A stretch of DNA of 34,117 bases from Gnetum montanum (lineage: Eukaryota > Streptophyta > Gnetopsida > Gnetales > Gnetaceae): contig MNCI01001033.1 in assembly GCA_015680685.1 (NCBI GenBank), positions 64,809 to 98,925 on the forward strand, written 5' to 3'. The translations under genes were made by a program, and so were the position numbers. This document shows, one piece after another, positions 31,200-34,117 of the stretch; the first letter of the stretch is position 1; every line of letters begins with the position of its first letter. Under the pieces are notes generated by a model. It was not told where the DNA came from. It saw nothing but the letters and a program-made list of their open reading frames with translations, and ran no database searches.

Positions 31200-31820
31200 C
31201 AAACAATTACTAATTTAACGAGCGTTATTCGGTCCTGATGATGTCAGGTTAATAAAAAACAGGAAATCCAGATTTCCACAACTACCCGGCGCCTTTAATA
31301 GACCAATAAGGGCCAACATTTGAACGTGTAAAGGAACCATCTAATAAGTAAATGATCCAAGAAAATAGAAAATTATAAAGAAAAGAAGAATAACAAAAAT
31401 GGAAAATATATTAAAAATTAAAAATTGCAAAAATATCAAAATTAAAAAAAAGGTGAAAATGCATTTATCAATTATTGAGTCAAGATTCAAGATGAAGCAT
31501 CTTATGGGTGAGCATTCAGAAAATAGGCTATACATTCCTTAGATTATACATTGTAGGATTCTTATTTATTACCTTTAGCAAATTTTGTTTTTGTTGTTAG
31601 CCCATTTAACATTAAAGATAATTAGGTTTTGATCATTTCAAGATATATATCTTGTTAGCTTAAAATGTATTGCTATTCTAGAGGGTCCAAATATTTTACT
31701 TTTTAATTTTCTATTTTAGTTTTTATATTTTCTTCTTCATCATTTTCTTTTTTGTGTATGGTCACACTAAATGATGTCTTTTTGTAAGTTCTCTATTTGG
31801 TTCATTTTCTTAAAACTAGC
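31200..31820. other. AT-rich intergenic sequence
   Basis: No gene, repeat or domain was recognised. A-rich runs at 31350-31450 give only low-complexity frames. Confidence 0.4.
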
Positions 31821-31821
31821 T

Positions 31822-31824
31822 TAG

Positions 31825-31855
<31 letters not shown>

Positions 31856-32215
31856 CCAAGATGATTTAAAAAAAAATGATGTTAACCAAGCCCGACTACT
31901 GGACGAGGTAAGAAAATAACTAAAAACGAAATCACTCACCCCTCCTCTGTTTCTTTACCACTTACCCAATTTAGTTTTACCCTCTCGGTCAAGTTTGCTC
32001 TTTCTTTGTTTGTTCATGGCATTTTTGAGAAATAAATCTCTTGCATAAATAATGCTCAAAAACACCATGAACAAACAAGGAAAGAGCAAACTTGACGAGA
32101 GGGTAAAACTAAATTGGGTAAGTGGTAGAGAAACTTGTTACCTCGTCCAGTAGTTGGGCTCGGTTAACATCATTTTTTTTAAAATCATATCGACCAATTT
32201 ATATATATATATCTA
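31822..32215. mobile_element. Foldback MITE, about 394 bp
   Basis: The ends GATATATAT and ATATATATC are flanked by TA on both sides. The arms (about 31822-32015 and 32050-32215) are near-perfect reverse complements: TTGGCCAAG against CGACCAA, GATGTTAACCAAGCCCGACT against AGTTGGGCTCGGTTAACATC, and GTTTGTTCATGG against CCATGAACAAAC, with a loop of about 30 bp. The right arm lacks roughly 27 bp near the CTCACCCCTCC segment. It encodes nothing. A TA duplication with long terminal inverted repeats fits a nonautonomous DNA transposon of the Tc1/mariner type, but the family is not proven. Arm identity near 90 percent makes it far younger than the LTR elements to the left. Confidence 0.8.
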
Positions 32216-32223
32216 ACCTAGTA

Positions 32224-33449
32224 GAGTGGTTTCACAGGCTATGAGTAGAATTTAATTATTTTTTTTATTTTTTAAGTTATCATCACTATTTGCATTCCAA
32301 ATAATATATACTGGTAAACATAAATTGGTTAAAATAAAAGTTTATATATTTCGTATATGTTGATGAAGAAATACATTGCACAATTATTGCAACAAACATT
32401 ACAAAGCTATATAATAGGATTGAGCAAAAGACAAAATACAATGATAAGTGTGAATTTAATATGCCTAATCCTCCAATTGAGCAAAACAAACTTTCTGTGC
32501 AATTCTACTTTGGAGATGTTTAGCATTTAAAATCTTTCTGTATCTTTGCACATAGAAAGGAGGATGAATCTTTAAAAAACCACTAGTCTTGACTCTAGAT
32601 AATACAACAAACATTAGACCTGTAAGTTCTCTTGTGTAGCGATTTTGTGAGCTATGATTAAAATTTAATTATTTTTTTATTTTTTAAGTTATCATCACTA
32701 TTTGCATTCCAAATAATATATACTGGTAAACATAAATTGGTTAAAATAAAAGTTTATATATTTCATATATGTTGATGAAGGAATACATTGCACAATTATT
32801 GCAACAAACATTACAGGGCTACATAATAGGATTGAGAAAAAGGAAAAATACAATGATATGTGTGAACTTAATATGCCTAATCCTCCAATTAAGCAAAACG
32901 AACTTCCTATGCAATTCTACTTACAGATGTTTAGCATCTAAAATTTTTTTGTGTCTTTGCACATGGAAAGGAGGATGAATCTTTAAAGAATCAATGGTCT
33001 TGACTCTAGATAATGCAACAAACGTTAGACCCGTAAGTTCTCTTGTGTAACGGTTTCACGAGCTATGCGTAGAATTTAATTTTTTTTAAAGTTAGCATTA
33101 CTATTTGCATTCCAAATTATATATACTAGTAAACATAAATTGGTTAAAATAAAAGTTTATATATTTCGTATATGTTGATGAAGAAATACATTACACAATT
33201 AGTGCAAAAAACATTACAAAGCTGTATAATAGGATTGAGCAAAAGGTAAAATACAATGATAGGTTTGAACCCAATATGCCTAATTCTCCAACTGAGCAAA
33301 ACGAACTTCCTATGAAATTCTACTTTGGGGATGTTTAACATCTAAAATCTTTTTGTATCTTTGCACATGAAAAGGAGAATTAATCTTTAAAAAATCAATG
33401 GTCTTGACTCTAGACAATACAACAAATGTTAGACCCATAACTTCTCTTA
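32224..33449 (-). repeat. Three tandem copies of a roughly 412-bp unit
   Basis: Copies begin near 32224, 32640 and 33051, with the marker GCTATG at 32238, 32651 and 33062 (periods 413 and 411). Each copy holds, on the minus strand, the last part of a PIF1-like helicase (LSRVK, then FLKI and VQRYKKILDVKHPQSRI in the best copy) plus its 3' flank. The copies differ by scattered substitutions. Only the third copy continues into the upstream helicase sequence. Confidence 0.85.
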
Positions 33450-33800
33450 AACCAATGTGAATAGTAGCCTTATCTAGTATCATTACTTGAGATTTATGAA
33501 TAGTCAGGCCCATGCTAATCGTAATGGTGACTAACAAGATGCTCCTCAGACCACAGGTACAATTGGTACATGATGCGGATTACCATTATCAAAGGCATAT
33601 CTGATGTAGGAGTCAAAATCAACAATAATGTATAATGGTAATGCAAGTGGCTATTTATCTTAAGGATACATAATATTGTGAATCATGCCAAGTGCACCTT
33701 TCACCAATCCTGTTTCAGGAAAAAGGTTAACTGTAAGTATTAATCTTGCACCTTCACATATAAGTAGAGATTGTATTACTTGTTGCAGTACATGGTTGTT
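33250..33800 (-). pseudogene. PIF1-like DNA helicase, C-terminal remnant
   Basis: The minus strand first reads LCEGARLILTVNLFPETGLV and KGALGMIHNIMYP, the LxNGxRLxLxxNL...GLVNGAxGxV block of PIF1/RecD-type helicases. A frame with two stops follows, then DFDSYIRYAFDNG and HVPIVPV. The open stretch 33537-33310 gives TISMGLTIHKSQVMILDKAT (the AxTIHKSQGxTLDxA motif, with the Gly replaced by Val), IHIGLREVMGLTFVVLSRVK and FLKINSPF. Such helicases unwind DNA 5' to 3'. In plants they occur both as free genes and in Helitron transposons. No Rep domain was seen in the window, so the Helitron reading is unproven. Motifs I-III would lie beyond the right part and were not identified. Confidence 0.8.
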
Positions 33801-33959
33801 GTTGCTGATCTTAAAGAGAGTGTTCTTCACCTTCTCTATTGGGACTAATAGTAGTAGGATCCATGTTTCTAAAAATGCATGAATTCCAATATTGAACTTC
33901 TTAATCTTGTAACATGATGCCTAAGTTCAATATCTTTAAATACTACATCACACCGTAAC

Positions 33960-34117
33960 TGTCATCACCTTAATCATTGCCATGATTATAATTATCACTG
34001 TAACCATAATCATCACCATTTATAATAATAATAAATATTCATTATTACTGTAATCGTAATAATCACCATTTATAATATTACCCACCGTTTATAATAATAA
34101 ATATTCATTATTACCCA
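33960..34117 (+). repeat. AT-rich minisatellite at window edge
   Basis: A block of about 50 bp containing CACCATTTATAATA, AATATTCATTATTAC and a GTAATCGTAATAAT or GTAACCATAATCAT part is repeated about two and a half times, cut by the window end. Confidence 0.6.

Noticed and set aside
31827-31850. (AT)n run considered as an independent microsatellite
   Set aside because: It is the outer part of the MITE terminal inverted repeat and is mirrored at 32200-32212.
1-34117. tRNA genes, rRNA, CRISPR arrays, bacterial operons, organelle DNA
   Set aside because: No cloverleaf with A and B boxes, no rRNA-like conserved blocks and no regularly spaced repeats with unique spacers were recognised. Introns, TATA boxes and LTR elements point to plant nuclear DNA.

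Overview
This is nuclear DNA of a seed plant. A conifer or other gymnosperm is the best fit, although the window holds no diagnostic marker gene. The evidence is the dominance of old, stop-riddled Ty3/gypsy elements of the Tat type (dual RNase H), LTRs near 1.8 kb, spliced gene remnants, and plant class I-type GH19 chitinase and hevein remnants. Nothing looks bacterial, and no tRNA, rRNA or CRISPR array was seen. I found no clearly intact protein-coding gene; almost every coding feature is a pseudogene or relic. All homology calls come from reading translations by eye.

Positions 1-10100 hold two related LTR retrotransposon ends facing each other. A plus-strand tail and LTR (421-3600) is mirrored by a minus-strand element whose decayed pol lies at 9640-6612, whose 3' noncoding region and polypurine tract follow, and whose LTR (4876-3657) is cut close to its TATA box. 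Together they form an inverted repeat of about 5 kb. A 666-bp solo LTR with a 5-bp target duplication is nested in the left arm. The 859-bp piece between the single Ns at 5589 and 6449 is probably placed in the wrong orientation by the assembly.

Positions 10130-15700 carry a TATA box and a decayed multi-exon gene (10615-15204). Its reading frame stays in phase across several introns, which is unusual in a retroelement landscape. Positions 15732-20280 are a 5' LTR, a primer-binding-like site, a 254-bp assembly gap and a gag gene with no pol behind it. Positions 21700-25600 hold a second unrecognised gene, with a coiled-coil-like C-terminal half, between two TATA-bearing LTR-like segments.

Beyond the single N at 26461 the sequence looks more genic and richer in CpG. 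Between 27482 and 30937 lie remnants of a small chitinase cluster: a plus-strand fragment, a minus-strand copy with two recognisable exons in which both catalytic glutamates are replaced (Lys and Gln), two weaker minus-strand relics, and a hevein-like exon with a signal peptide and rearranged cysteines. The right end has a foldback MITE (31822-32215), a threefold tandem repeat of about 412 bp built from the tail of a PIF1-like helicase, that helicase remnant itself on the minus strand, and an AT-rich minisatellite at the window edge.
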